Virus record (IMG/VR): IMGVR_UViG_3300025872_002429
Coordinates: 1 to 41,396 of that record
Strand: one strand, 5' to 3'
Length of the DNA stretch: 41,396 nt
From: a virus
The notes below the pieces were generated by a model. The model had not been told where the DNA came from, did not search any database, and saw nothing but the letters and a program-made list of their open reading frames with translations. Each line of letters begins with the position of its first letter. Position 1 is the stretch's first letter. Of this stretch, positions 19,429 through 29,202 are shown in pieces. Both the position numbers and the translations under genes were made by a program.

Positions 19429-19926
19429 ATGAAAATCGGTTTTAATTGTAGTTGCTTTGATCTTTTCCATGCGGGGCACGTTACGATGCTTAAAATGGAA
19501 AAGGAATTGTGTGACTATTTGAAAGTCGCACTTCAAGTTGATCCAACAATAGATAGACCTGGATTAAAAAATAAACCAGTACAATCAATTTACGAAAGAT
19601 ACGCTCAAGTTCAAGCGTGTAAATATGTGGATGAGATTCTTGTATATGATACGGAAGCAGATCTTTTGAATCTGATTAAGACTCAAACTTTTCATATTAG
19701 ATTTTTAAGTGAAGAATATAGAGATGTTGAGGTTACGGGAAAACAATACTGTATTGATAATGGAATAGAAATTTATTATCATATGAGGAGGCATCAATAC
19801 TCAACTACGGAACTTAGAAATAGGGTTTATGATCTTGAAAGTGCAAAAAGAGAGGAGAAAAACGTTAAAGATATTCAACAGTATTCTCCCGAACTGTTGG
19901 AAAAATATTCATTAAAAAACGATTGA
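19429..19926 (+). CDS. Cytidylyltransferase-fold nucleotidyltransferase (TagD/HldE-C type)
   Basis: A 165-residue protein from the ATG at 19429; the upstream in-frame ATG at 19351 runs through the terminator and is rejected. The first motif CFDLFHAGH is the HxGH nucleotide-binding signature, and YSTTELRNRV near the C-terminus matches the ISTT motif of glycerol-phosphate and heptose-phosphate nucleotidyltransferases. It should activate a sugar or polyol phosphate with CTP or ATP. It shares the IRFLSEEY and STTEL elements with the C-domain of the protein at 36654, so the two are paralogues. First gene of the surface-polysaccharide cluster. Confidence 0.82.
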   Translation: MKIGFNCSCFDLFHAGHVTMLKMEKELCDYLKVALQVDPTIDRPGLKNKPVQSIYERYAQVQACKYVDEILVYDTEADLLNLIKTQTFHIRFLSEEYRDVEVTGKQYCIDNGIEIYYHMRRHQYSTTELRNRVYDLESAKREEKNVKDIQQYSPELLEKYSLKND

Positions 19927-19928
19927 TT

Positions 19929-20855
19929 ATGTCTATTTTGGTTACTGGTGGCGCTGGATTTATAGGAAGTAATTTTCTCCACCATCTTATTACTTGTATT
20001 TCGGAAGAAATTGTTTGTATTGATAATTTGACTTACGCAGCAAATTGCAATAATGTTCCGAACAAAATTAAATTTTACACTACGGATATTGCTGATAAGC
20101 ATAATTGTGAATACATTTTTAAAAAACACAAACCATCCACGGTGTTTCATTTTGCTGCAGAAAGTCATGTTGATAATTCAATTAAAGATTGCTCTCAATT
20201 TATTCACACAAATATAAATGGAACCGTAAATTTATTAAATCTTTCGATGAAATATGATGTTGAAAAGTTCATTCATATATCCACCGATGAAGTTTATGGA
20301 TCAATAGAAGGCGGATATTTTACTGAGCAATCTAATTATTCCCCAAGAAATCCTTATTCTGCATCAAAAGCAGCAAGTGATCATTTTGTGATGGCATATC
20401 ATAATACATATGGATTGCCAGTAGTTATTACAAATTGCTCAAATAATTATGGTCCTAGGCAATATTGTGAAAAAATGATACCAAAAGCAATTACCAATCT
20501 TCTAAATGGTAAAAGAGTTTCTGTTTATGGAGATGGAAAACAAGTTAGAGATTGGTTATATGTTCAGGATCATTGTGAAGCACTTATTAGTGTTTGGTTA
20601 AATGGAAGAAACGGACAAAAATATAATATTGGTGGTGAATGTGAAGTAAGAAATATTGATCTAGTTAGAATGATTCTTGATTATATGAATATGAAAGAAG
20701 ATATGATAGAGTATGTTGAAGATAGACCGGGGCATGATCAACGTTATTCTACTGATATTACAAAAATACGTCATGAATTAAAATGGTCACCTAAAGTTTC
20801 TTTGGAAAATGGTTTGGATAAAACTATTAATTGGTATAAAAATTTAAAATTTTGA
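19929..20855 (+). CDS. NDP-glucose 4,6-dehydratase, RmlB-like
   Basis: A 308-residue extended short-chain dehydrogenase. The NAD motif GGAGFIGSN is at 7-15; STDEVYG supplies the dehydratase Thr-Asp-Glu triad; YSASKAASD contains the catalytic Tyr and Lys; RPGHDQRYSTD is typical of dTDP-glucose dehydratases. ATG 19929 is preferred to TTG 19923. RmlA, RmlC and RmlD are not seen, so its 4-keto-6-deoxy product may feed the dehydrase at 29190 or host enzymes. Confidence 0.87.
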   Translation: MSILVTGGAGFIGSNFLHHLITCISEEIVCIDNLTYAANCNNVPNKIKFYTTDIADKHNCEYIFKKHKPSTVFHFAAESHVDNSIKDCSQFIHTNINGTVNLLNLSMKYDVEKFIHISTDEVYGSIEGGYFTEQSNYSPRNPYSASKAASDHFVMAYHNTYGLPVVITNCSNNYGPRQYCEKMIPKAITNLLNGKRVSVYGDGKQVRDWLYVQDHCEALISVWLNGRNGQKYNIGGECEVRNIDLVRMILDYMNMKEDMIEYVEDRPGHDQRYSTDITKIRHELKWSPKVSLENGLDKTINWYKNLKF

Positions 20856-20868
20856 TTGACGTAATATA

Positions 20869-21870
20869 ATGAAAGTTGCTTTAATTACTGGTATTACTGG
20901 ACAAGATGGTTCTTATCTTGCAGAATTTCTTTTGGAAAAAGGATATGAAGTTCATGGTGTAGTGAGGCGTTCTTCCATGATCAATACACATCGCATTGAT
21001 CATATATTTCAATTTGTTAAGTTACATTACGGAGATTTAACTGATTCTACCAATATAGTCAGAGTTATTCAGAAAGTTCAACCAAATGAAATTTATAATC
21101 TTGGTGCTCAGAGTCATGTCAAAGTATCCTTTGAAATGCCTGAATACACTGCTGATGTGGATGCTGTGGGAACTCTTCGTGTTCTTGAAGCAGTTCGTCT
21201 TTTGGGTATGGAAGAACGGGTTAAAATTTATCAAGCGTCTACAAGCGAACTTTATGGTCTTGTTCAAGAAATTCCTCAACGCGAAACTACTCCTTTTTAT
21301 CCCCGTTCTCCTTATGGTGTAGCAAAATTATATGCATATTGGATTACTAAAAATTACCGTGAGGCATATGGAATGTATGCTTGTACTGGAATTCTTTTTA
21401 ATCATGAATCTCCTCGCCGTGGTGAGACCTTTGTTACTCGTAAGATTACTAGAGGACTTAAGGCAATGTCTGAAGGTAAACAAAAGGTTCTTAAGTTGGG
21501 TAATCTAAATGCAAAGCGAGATTGGGGACATGCAAAGGATTATGTTGAGGCAATGTGGTTAATGCTTCAACAGGATAGTCCAGATGATTATGTTATTTCG
21601 ACTGAAGAACAATATTCTGTTCGAGAATTCATTGAAGAGGCTGCACCTCATTTTGGAATGAATATTGTATGGGAGGGCGAAGGGATTAGTGAAGTTGGTA
21701 TTGATAAAAATACTGGATTAGTTCGTGTTATAATTGATTCCACATATTTTCGTCCAGCAGAAGTTGAGACTTTATTGGGAGATTCTACAAAAGCAAAACA
21801 AAAACTAGGATGGAAACCAAAAATTTCTTTCAAACAATTAGTTGAGGACATGTGTAAAAATGAATTTTGA
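20869..21870 (+). CDS. gmd: GDP-mannose 4,6-dehydratase
   Basis: A 333-residue enzyme converting GDP-mannose to GDP-4-keto-6-deoxymannose. Characteristic sequence: [32 protein letters not shown] with the catalytic triad, [13 protein letters not shown] (Tyr and Lys), [15 protein letters not shown] and the [12 protein letters not shown] tail. All are diagnostic of Gmd. The next gene is GDP-fucose synthase, with the start inside the gmd end, so the pair makes GDP-L-fucose. Used presumably by the GT11 enzymes downstream. Confidence 0.95.
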   Translation: MKVALITGITGQDGSYLAEFLLEKGYEVHGVVRRSSMINTHRIDHIFQFVKLHYGDLTDSTNIVRVIQKVQPNEIYNLGAQSHVKVSFEMPEYTADVDAVGTLRVLEAVRLLGMEERVKIYQASTSELYGLVQEIPQRETTPFYPRSPYGVAKLYAYWITKNYREAYGMYACTGILFNHESPRRGETFVTRKITRGLKAMSEGKQKVLKLGNLNAKRDWGHAKDYVEAMWLMLQQDSPDDYVISTEEQYSVREFIEEAAPHFGMNIVWEGEGISEVGIDKNTGLVRVIIDSTYFRPAEVETLLGDSTKAKQKLGWKPKISFKQLVEDMCKNEF

Positions 21871-22792
21871 TTCTAAAGTATTAGTTGCTGGTGCAAACGG
21901 AATGGTTGGTTCGGCAATTGTGAGAAACCTTGAGAGTAAAGGTTATACAAACATTATTAAAGGGACTCGTCATGTTGTAGATTTTACGGATCAAGAAGCA
22001 ACTGACGCTTTCTTTAGATTGAGTAAACCCGAGTACGTTTTTGTTGCTGCAGCCAAGGTCGGTGGTATTATGGCTAATAATAACTATAAAGCCGATGTTA
22101 TAACAGAAAACCTTCGTATTCAGGCAAATATTATTGAGTCTTCTAATCGTTGGAATGTTAAAAAACTTTTGTTTTTAGGTTCTTCCTGTATCTATCCTAA
22201 GTTTGCAACTCAACCCATTACAGAAGATCAGTTGATGACTGGTTTTTTAGAACCAACAAATAATGCTTATGCAATATCTAAGATTGCTGGCATCATGATG
22301 TGCCAGGCATATCGTCAACAACATGGGTTTAATGCTATCTCTTTAATGCCGTGTAATCTTTACGGTCCCAATGATAATTTTGATTTAGAAACTTCTCATG
22401 TTCTTCCAGCAATGATTGCAAAATTTCATGCTGCTCTTAATCACAGTAAGTATTGGGAAGTTAAACTTTGGGGAGATGGTTCTGCTATGCGTGAGTTCCT
22501 TCACGTCGATGATCTAGCTGAAGCATGTTATGTCTGTATGCTTCAATATGATGGAGAAGATCACATCAACGTAGGGACTGGTAAGGATGTAACAATTAAA
22601 GAGTTAGCAACAATAATTTCTGACATTGTTGGATATAATCGTGATATTAATTGGGATACAACAAAACCTAATGGAACCCCACGTAAAGTTTTAAATATAC
22701 AAAAAATTAAGTCACTTGGGTGGGAACCGAAAATTAAACTTAAAGATGGAATCACACAAACCTATGAGTGGTATAAGAAAAATTTGCTTTGA
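21860..22792 (+). CDS. fcl: GDP-L-fucose synthase
   Basis: A 310-residue epimerase/reductase (also called WcaG) making GDP-L-fucose from the Gmd product. Motifs: [13 protein letters not shown] nucleotide fold, the FLGSSCIYP signature, [10 protein letters not shown] with catalytic Tyr and Lys, [23 protein letters not shown]. The ATG at 21860 overlaps the gmd 3' end by 11 bases; the TTG at 21842 is less likely. Complete and apparently functional. Confidence 0.95.
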   Translation: MNFDSKVLVAGANGMVGSAIVRNLESKGYTNIIKGTRHVVDFTDQEATDAFFRLSKPEYVFVAAAKVGGIMANNNYKADVITENLRIQANIIESSNRWNVKKLLFLGSSCIYPKFATQPITEDQLMTGFLEPTNNAYAISKIAGIMMCQAYRQQHGFNAISLMPCNLYGPNDNFDLETSHVLPAMIAKFHAALNHSKYWEVKLWGDGSAMREFLHVDDLAEACYVCMLQYDGEDHINVGTGKDVTIKELATIISDIVGYNRDINWDTTKPNGTPRKVLNIQKIKSLGWEPKIKLKDGITQTYEWYKKNLL

Positions 22793-22794
22793 TG

Positions 22795-22803
22795 TGGTAT
22801 AAT
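22795..22803 (+). promoter_or_regulatory. Extended -10 promoter candidate within the cluster
   Basis: TGG followed by TATAAT (22798-22803), then AGGAG at 22811. No clear -35. It lies in one of the few gaps between genes of the cluster. Confidence 0.4.
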
Positions 22804-22830
22804 ATATACTAGGAGATTATTGACTTGTTT

Positions 22831-23904
22831 ATGATTCAATATACAAAAACAGCACTTGTTCTTGGTGCTGGTGGTTTCATTGGTAGCCACATGGTTAAGC
22901 ATCTAAAAAGTAAAGGATATTGGGTTCGTGGGGTTGATGTAAAATATCCAGAACACTCTAAAACCGAAGCAGATGAATTTGTTCTTGGCGATTTAACCGA
23001 TCAAATTCTTGCAGATAGGGTAGTACAATTTAAGGGTCCCTATAATAATTTTTATAATTTTGTTCCAAGCAAACACATTGATACTTTTGATGAAATTTAT
23101 CAGTTTGCTGCTGATATGGGAGGTGCTGGATATATTTTTACGGGAGATCATGATGCAGATGTTATGAATAATTCTGCATCAATTAATTTGAATATTCTAC
23201 GGTCTCTTAAAGATTTAAATGATTTGAAGGGAGTAAATAAAACAACTATTTTCTTCTCTTCCTCTGCTTGTATGTATCCAGAGCACATTCAATTAGATCC
23301 AAACAATCCAGGTCTTAAAGAAGATGATGCTTATCCCGCAGGACCAGATAGTGAATATGGATGGGAAAAATTGTTCTCAGAACGTCTCTACTTTGCTTAT
23401 CATCGGAATTACGGTATTCCTGTTCGTGTTGCTAGATACCATAATATTTTTGGACCAGAAGGAACTTGGCGAGGTGGTAAAGAAAAATCACCAGCAGCAA
23501 TCTGTCGTAAAGTAGCAGAACTTCCTGCTGATGGTGGTGAAATTGAGATTTGGGGAGATGGTGAACAAACACGTTCATTCCTTTATATTGATGAATGTGT
23601 AGAGGCAACTTATCGTCTTGTTCAATCAGATTTTATGGGACCTGTAAATATTGGTTCTGAAGAGATGGTAACAATCAATCAACTTGCAGATCTTGCTGCA
23701 AAGGCAGCAGGTAAGACAATTACCAAAAAACACATTGATGGTCCTCTTGGTGTCCGTGGTCGTAATTCAAACAACGATTTAATTCGTGAAAAACTTCAGT
23801 GGGATTATTCAATGTCTCTTGAAGAAGGTATTGCAAAAACGTATAATTGGATTAATTCACAATTAGAAAACCAAAATTATATTCCTTTCTATCATCCCGT
23901 TTAA
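22831..23904 (+). CDS. GDP-mannose 3,5-epimerase-like protein
   Basis: A 357-residue extended SDR. It differs from ordinary epimerases and resembles plant GDP-mannose 3,5-epimerase: AADMGGAGYIF, SSSACMYPE, YGWEKL (Tyr and Lys), RYHNIFGPEGTWRGG, EKSPAAICRK, GDGEQTRSFLYIDECVEA, VNIGSEEMV and GVRGRNSNNDLI. The predicted product is GDP-L-galactose or GDP-L-gulose from GDP-mannose. TTG 22825 has slightly better SD spacing than ATG 22831, so the start is uncertain by two codons. It shares its GDP-mannose substrate with gmd. Confidence 0.85.
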   Translation: MIQYTKTALVLGAGGFIGSHMVKHLKSKGYWVRGVDVKYPEHSKTEADEFVLGDLTDQILADRVVQFKGPYNNFYNFVPSKHIDTFDEIYQFAADMGGAGYIFTGDHDADVMNNSASINLNILRSLKDLNDLKGVNKTTIFFSSSACMYPEHIQLDPNNPGLKEDDAYPAGPDSEYGWEKLFSERLYFAYHRNYGIPVRVARYHNIFGPEGTWRGGKEKSPAAICRKVAELPADGGEIEIWGDGEQTRSFLYIDECVEATYRLVQSDFMGPVNIGSEEMVTINQLADLAAKAAGKTITKKHIDGPLGVRGRNSNNDLIREKLQWDYSMSLEEGIAKTYNWINSQLENQNYIPFYHPV

Positions 23905-23905
23905 T

Positions 23906-24763
23906 ATGAAAATTACAGTATTGGGTTCCAGTGGGCAAATAGGTGCTTATCTGACAGAGTATCTACGTAATAAAGGACATCAGGTTCATGAATTTGATTT
24001 GGTAAATACGCCAGATGAAGATATGACAACGATTCCTAATCCTCTTTTAGAAGAAAGAATTGCTGATTCTGATTTTGTATTCTTCCTTGCTTTTGATGTA
24101 GGTGGGTCACGATACTTGAAAAAGTATCAACACACATTCCAATTCATTAATAACAATTGCCGTCTGATGGCAAATGCATTTACCCTTCTGCAGAAATATA
24201 ATGTGAGATTTGTATTTGCATCATCTCAGATGAGCAATATGAGTTATTCTCCATATGGTGTTCTCAAAAATGTGGGAGAACTTTACACTAAGTCTCTTAA
24301 TGGTCTGATTGTCAAATTCTGGAATGTTTATGGCATTGAAAAAGATCATGAGAAAGCACACGTTATTACGGACTTTATTCGTAAAGGATTTGAGACGGGT
24401 GTGATTGATATGCTTACGGATGGTGAAGAGCAGCGTGATTTTCTTTATGCAGAAGACTGTTGTGAAGCACTCGAAACTGTAATGAATAATTTTACGGACT
24501 TTACTTCGGAAGATAACCTGCACATCACTAGTTTCCATTATACGAAAATTAGAGATGTTGCTAGTATGATTTGTGGTCAATTTGCTTTGAATGGTAAGTA
24601 TGACATTGTACTTCAACCATCAGAAGAAAAAGATTCAGTTCAATTAGATAAAAGAAATCTAGCAGATACCTTTATTACTAAGTGGTGGATGCCAAAAACA
24701 TCTATTCAAGAAGGAATTGCTAAAGTCTTTAATGCAATGAAGGAGGAATATGAAGGTAGTTGA
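23906..24763 (+). CDS. NAD-dependent sugar epimerase/dehydratase (SDR)
   Basis: A 285-residue atypical SDR: N-terminal GSSGQIGAYL nucleotide-binding motif, FASSQMSN in place of the usual S-Y region, SPYGVLKNVGE giving Tyr and Lys, FWNVYG and EQRDFLYAEDCCEA. The substrate cannot be assigned. It sits one base after the GDP-mannose epimerase stop and overlaps the following glycosyltransferase by 14 bases. Confidence 0.78.
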   Translation: MKITVLGSSGQIGAYLTEYLRNKGHQVHEFDLVNTPDEDMTTIPNPLLEERIADSDFVFFLAFDVGGSRYLKKYQHTFQFINNNCRLMANAFTLLQKYNVRFVFASSQMSNMSYSPYGVLKNVGELYTKSLNGLIVKFWNVYGIEKDHEKAHVITDFIRKGFETGVIDMLTDGEEQRDFLYAEDCCEALETVMNNFTDFTSEDNLHITSFHYTKIRDVASMICGQFALNGKYDIVLQPSEEKDSVQLDKRNLADTFITKWWMPKTSIQEGIAKVFNAMKEEYEGS

Positions 24764-25589
24764 TGTATTTCCTTTCTTTAATGAGTTGGATATATTAGAA
24801 ATTAGATTAAATGTTCTTGATCCATACGTTGATTTCTTTATTTTAAGTGAGGCAACAAAGACATTTTCTGGTCTTGATAAACCTCTCTTTTATAAAGAAA
24901 ACAAAGATAGGTTTGAAAAATTTAACCACAAGATTATCCATAATATTGTTGAAGATACTACATCTCCAGATCTTCATCCATATCAAAGGGATGTTTTTCA
25001 AAAGGACAATATTAAACAAGTTGTTCTCGAACATGTTTCTGATGATGATGTCATTATTTGGAGTGATGTTGATGAAGTCCCAAATCCAGAAGCAATTTCT
25101 GAATTAAATTCATATTTTGAGCAAGATGCAATTTTTCATTTTGCTCAAGAAAATTGTATGGGATACTTGAATCTTGTTGAAGTGGGTGGTATAATTCGTG
25201 CTATGACTACGGACTGGGACTATGGTGATAGACCTAGATGGTTGGGAACAAAAGTATTTGGAAAGTCAATTCTTAAAAAATATACTTTATCCGAACTGCG
25301 TAGTAAGCAAGAGAATGAAAAGAATTATAGAATTTTCCCTGGTGGATGGCACTGGAGTTATGTTGGAAGTGAAGGACTTTCTGTTGAGGAAAGAGTATTG
25401 AAAAAGATTGAGTGTGCTGCTCATTCTGAATTAAACAATGATCAAATCAAACAAAACGTTGCTAGGGTTAAAGATAACAAAGATCCACTGGGAAGAGACT
25501 ATGCAATTTATCAAACTGTTCCTGTAGATAATTCTTACCCACAATATATCCTTGATAATAAAGAAAAGTTTGCAAGTTTAATCAAATGA
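24750..25589 (+). CDS. Glycosyltransferase family 17-like
   Basis: A 279-residue protein with GT17 hallmarks: VVDVFPFFNELDILEIRL at the N-terminus, PYVDFFILSEATKTFSG, the acidic metal-binding WSDVDEVPNPEA and GWHWSYVG. GT17 members add N-acetylglucosamine in a beta-1,4 link in eukaryotes; bacterial and viral ones have undefined acceptors. Probably cytoplasmic, acting on a lipid-linked or LPS oligosaccharide. Confidence 0.82.
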   Translation: MKVVDVFPFFNELDILEIRLNVLDPYVDFFILSEATKTFSGLDKPLFYKENKDRFEKFNHKIIHNIVEDTTSPDLHPYQRDVFQKDNIKQVVLEHVSDDDVIIWSDVDEVPNPEAISELNSYFEQDAIFHFAQENCMGYLNLVEVGGIIRAMTTDWDYGDRPRWLGTKVFGKSILKKYTLSELRSKQENEKNYRIFPGGWHWSYVGSEGLSVEERVLKKIECAAHSELNNDQIKQNVARVKDNKDPLGRDYAIYQTVPVDNSYPQYILDNKEKFASLIK

Positions 25590-26557
25590 TTGTTTCTGAA
25601 ATTTATGATGGTTCTGGTATAGGGAATCAACTTTGGCATATTGTTGTGCCAAGAATTATTGCTGAGAGAATGGGATATGAGTGGGGTATCCAAAAGAAAC
25701 CTACTACACCATTTAAGGCATGTGCATTCATGACTAACTTTGATATGGGTAAACCAGTCATTGGTGGGCATGGACCTGAAGGTGGACCTCCGGTTGAATT
25801 GCCAGAAGGGATTACTAACTATTATCTTGAGCGCAGGCAAAGGTATCCTTCCTATATGGGAGGAGAAGAAATGAATATCTTTGATGAACACCTTTGGGGC
25901 GGACTGAAAGACAATACCAAAGTAGAGGGTTATTTTCAGAACATGTCCTATATCAATGATCGTAGGGATGATATTATTAAGTGGTTGGAATATGACAATA
26001 AAATCACTGATTATTCTTCTGATGATATTTGTGTGATTCAATTTCGTGGTGGTGATTATTTAACTGGTGCTTCTTGGGTTCCTCCAGAATATTATCAGAA
26101 TGCAGCAAAGCACATGTTACAGAAAAATCCTAACATGAAGTTTGTATGTGTAACTGATGACCCAGAACATGCAAGACAATTCATTCCTTTTGCGGAAGTT
26201 GTTGGTTCTGCAGTGATGGAAGAAAAAGATCCATACCAAGGTAGTATTGGATGGTATGCATATCCTGGTGGTCCTATTGGAGTTGATTATTCAATTCTCA
26301 ATACTGCTAAGAATGCAATTATTTCTTCTTCTACTTTTGCATTTTGGCCTGTTTGGACAAATAAAGATTGTGATGTAATTGCACCAAAGTATTGGTTTGA
26401 TTTTAAAACTTCTAATGGTTGGTGGAGACCTCACGAGTCTATTGTTGATGATTGGTATTGGTTGGATCGATATGGTGATTTGATGACGGGAACAGAGTGT
26501 AAAAAAGAATATGAAATGTATAAAGAAACAAAAGAATTCTACAGGAGCATCAAATGA
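25586..26557 (+). CDS. Fucosyltransferase-like glycosyltransferase (GT11-related)
   Basis: A 323-residue GT-B type protein: GSGIGNQLWH at the N-terminus, IQFRGGDYL as the GDP-binding HxRRGD-like motif, FVCVTDDPE and an ISSSTFAFWPVW motif near the C-terminus equivalent to NSSMSWWGAW of GT11. The likely donor is GDP-fucose or another GDP-6-deoxysugar made by genes upstream. ATGA overlap with the preceding gene. Confidence 0.72.
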   Translation: MIVSEIYDGSGIGNQLWHIVVPRIIAERMGYEWGIQKKPTTPFKACAFMTNFDMGKPVIGGHGPEGGPPVELPEGITNYYLERRQRYPSYMGGEEMNIFDEHLWGGLKDNTKVEGYFQNMSYINDRRDDIIKWLEYDNKITDYSSDDICVIQFRGGDYLTGASWVPPEYYQNAAKHMLQKNPNMKFVCVTDDPEHARQFIPFAEVVGSAVMEEKDPYQGSIGWYAYPGGPIGVDYSILNTAKNAIISSSTFAFWPVWTNKDCDVIAPKYWFDFKTSNGWWRPHESIVDDWYWLDRYGDLMTGTECKKEYEMYKETKEFYRSIK

Positions 26558-27354
26558 ATAGCACTCTTAATTGGGAAATTGATCAAGGAATAGCAAATGG
26601 ATATATTGAAGCGTGTGTTGAAGCCGCATCTGATGAATCTTTTTCAAATTTTAAAAAAGATTCAAGATACAGATATATTCTTGAAGGTGGTTCAAGAGAA
26701 ACATTTGATTACTTTTTGAATAAAATTCAAATGCTTCCGAATAAAAATTTATTTTTTGACAACTTGGAAGTGTTTCGTAAAAACGATTTGTATGGTAATC
26801 CTGATCTTTACCGAGATAGTGAGGTTGGAGAATTTTCTTTAACAACTTTAAAGTATGCTTATAATGCATTAGAAATTATTGATTTCTTGAAGGAACAATC
26901 TCCTAAAAAAATTGTTGAGATTGGTGGTGGGTATGGTGGTTTGTCTGTAATTTTGAGTGGTCTTCTTGATTTTGAATCCTACACCCTTATTGATTTGCCA
27001 GAAACTTGCAAATTGATTGATAGGTATATTTCTAACTATAAAAATTTAGACGAACGTATTAGTAGTTTATCTTGTTTTGAACTTGACAGTTTTAATTTTG
27101 AAGGAACTGATTTAACTATTGCTATTAATTCTTTAAGTGAATGTAACTTTGATTTTCAACTTAAGTATTTTAATTCGGTAATTTCCAAATCAAAATATTC
27201 TTATATAATCCGAAATCTTTATTCAGATAAGTGTGTTGAAGACCATAGGAAAACCATTGCATCTCTTCCTGATAATTTTTTATATGATGATAGTAATAGG
27301 GTTGAAGAAACTTACAGTCAAAATGTAATTGTTTATATTAAAAGGGAGGATTGA
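26554..27354 (+). CDS. Putative sugar O-methyltransferase
   Basis: A 266-residue protein with a class I SAM-binding motif KIVEIGGGYGGLSVIL followed by YTLIDLPET, as in the putative sugar O-methyltransferase family found in polysaccharide loci. The N-terminal half is helical and charged and may recognise the glycan. It would cap or decorate the phage-directed glycan. ATGA overlap with the preceding gene. Confidence 0.72.
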   Translation: MNSTLNWEIDQGIANGYIEACVEAASDESFSNFKKDSRYRYILEGGSRETFDYFLNKIQMLPNKNLFFDNLEVFRKNDLYGNPDLYRDSEVGEFSLTTLKYAYNALEIIDFLKEQSPKKIVEIGGGYGGLSVILSGLLDFESYTLIDLPETCKLIDRYISNYKNLDERISSLSCFELDSFNFEGTDLTIAINSLSECNFDFQLKYFNSVISKSKYSYIIRNLYSDKCVEDHRKTIASLPDNFLYDDSNRVEETYSQNVIVYIKRED

Positions 27355-27356
27355 AA

Positions 27357-28391
27357 ATGGCAAAGGTAAAAATATATACGTATTCTCATAATAGACCAGA
27401 TTTTATCTCTCTTCAGTACGAGAGTATTAAAAAACATGTTAAAGATGATTTTGAATATATTGTCTTTAACAATGAAAGACCTGGAGGGGATGGTGGATAC
27501 GATGAAAACAAAATTCAAATCATTTACGATGAATGTCAAAAAATTGGAGTTCAATGCATAAGAGTTGAACTAGATAAAGAACTTCAATACTTGAATAATA
27601 ATAAAATGTTTGAAGGAGAAAATTATGTAAATGGAAATACTGCTTGCGCTTATTCATTCACATGGGGATGGAAAAATTATATTTCAAAAAATGATTGTAT
27701 TTCTCTTTTGATTGACTCTGATATGTTCTTTATAAAGGATGTATCAATTATTGATATTATGAAAGGATATAACTTTGCGTTTGTTCCTTCTTACCGATAT
27801 GTTAGAAATGAATATAAAGACATTGCATTCAAGTATCCATGGAATGGATTAGTAATTGCCGATATCCCCAATATGCCAAATCCGCAAGAAATTAGTTGGG
27901 GAGATGGTTGGATAGATTCTTTATCAGTTGATGTTGGAGGGGAAGTTAGATACTATCTTGAAAAATATGAGAGTCAATTGAAAATTAATTATATTGATCA
28001 GTGGGGACTTTGTGAGGATTCGCAGATTCCTAATCAATTAGTTTTAAATGGATGTTCAGAATTCAAAATTAATTTTGATGAAGAAACTCTTGATATTACA
28101 CAATATCAACATTCGGATAACAAAACTTTCCCACATCAAATTGATAGAGAAGATTATTGGGATTATTTCTGCAGTAACTATGTCAAAATTAAAGACATCA
28201 CTGAAAAGTATAATTTCCCCAAACCAACATTTGTTGACTTTATGAAGTTGGAAAAAGATAATTCTATTGATGATGCCTTCATTTTCCATTACAAAAATGC
28301 AAGCAACACACTTCCCTGGATGAAAGGTGAAGTTGGTGAAATGTACAATAAAGAAAAAACCGAATGTCTCAAAAAGTTTTTATATGATTAG
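27357..28391 (+). CDS. Putative GT-A glycosyltransferase
   Basis: About 344 residues. VKIYTYSHNRPDFISLQYES at the start and LLIDSDMFFIKD with a DxD metal site suggest a nucleotide-sugar-binding GT-A fold. GWKNYI and DQWGLCED segments are not assignable. The start at 27357 is preferred because GGGAGGA lies six bases upstream; TTG 27351 is the alternative. No family is certain. Confidence 0.62.
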   Translation: MAKVKIYTYSHNRPDFISLQYESIKKHVKDDFEYIVFNNERPGGDGGYDENKIQIIYDECQKIGVQCIRVELDKELQYLNNNKMFEGENYVNGNTACAYSFTWGWKNYISKNDCISLLIDSDMFFIKDVSIIDIMKGYNFAFVPSYRYVRNEYKDIAFKYPWNGLVIADIPNMPNPQEISWGDGWIDSLSVDVGGEVRYYLEKYESQLKINYIDQWGLCEDSQIPNQLVLNGCSEFKINFDEETLDITQYQHSDNKTFPHQIDREDYWDYFCSNYVKIKDITEKYNFPKPTFVDFMKLEKDNSIDDAFIFHYKNASNTLPWMKGEVGEMYNKEKTECLKKFLYD

Positions 28392-29202
28392 TGTTTATGG
28401 TGCTTCTGGATTTGTGGGTAGTAGATTTTGCAATCTCTATCCACATTTTGTTGTGGAGCAAAAAAGAGATGAAAGAAAACCACAAACGAAAAATATTCTT
28501 TACTTAATTTCAACAGTAGATAATTATAACGTTCACACCAATATTACATTAGATGTTGAAACCAACCTCAAGGTTCTTTGTGAAGTTTTGGATTTTTGTA
28601 GAGATTCTGATATTATCTTCAATTTTATCAGTTCTTGGTTTGTTTACGGGGAAACTGAATTACCAGCAAAAGAAGAATATATCTGCAAACCAACCGGGTT
28701 TTATTCCATTACAAAAAAAGCAGCAGAAGATCTTTTAATTTCTTTTTGTAAAACTTACGACGTCAAGTATAGAATTATACGATTATGTAATGTATTGGGG
28801 GAAAGTGATAATAAAGCATCTCCCAAAAAGAATGCCTTGGTCCATATGATTAATCTTATTAAACAAGATGAGGATGTTTACCTATATGATGGTGGTACGC
28901 CAGTTCGTGATGTAATGCATATTGATGATGTGTGCAAAGCAATAAAACTTATCTGTGATAAAGGAAATATAAATGAAATTTATAATGTTGGGAGTGGACA
29001 ACCAACATCCATTGGTGATATAATTGGTAAAGCAAAGGAGTATCTGGGTTCTAGGTCAGTTATAAAATTTAAAGAAGCGCCTGAATTTCATCAAATTGTT
29101 CAAGCAAAAGACTTTTGGCTTGATACGACAAAATTACAGACACTTGGATTCACTCAATCAATTTCAACAGAAGAAATCATTAAACAACTATGTACGATCT
29201 AA
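28384..29202 (+). CDS. NAD-dependent epimerase/dehydratase (SDR)
   Basis: A 272-residue SDR from the ATG at 28384, overlapping the previous stop; the frame opens upstream at 28327 but that part lies within the previous gene. SVYGASGFVGSRFC is the NAD motif, FISSWFVYGE and FYSITKKAAEDLL supply Ser, Tyr and Lys, and RDVMHIDDV and YNVGSGQPTSI are typical. It may reduce or epimerise the 4-keto-3,6-dideoxysugar made by the dehydrase just downstream. Confidence 0.8.
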   Translation: MISVYGASGFVGSRFCNLYPHFVVEQKRDERKPQTKNILYLISTVDNYNVHTNITLDVETNLKVLCEVLDFCRDSDIIFNFISSWFVYGETELPAKEEYICKPTGFYSITKKAAEDLLISFCKTYDVKYRIIRLCNVLGESDNKASPKKNALVHMINLIKQDEDVYLYDGGTPVRDVMHIDDVCKAIKLICDKGNINEIYNVGSGQPTSIGDIIGKAKEYLGSRSVIKFKEAPEFHQIVQAKDFWLDTTKLQTLGFTQSISTEEIIKQLCTI

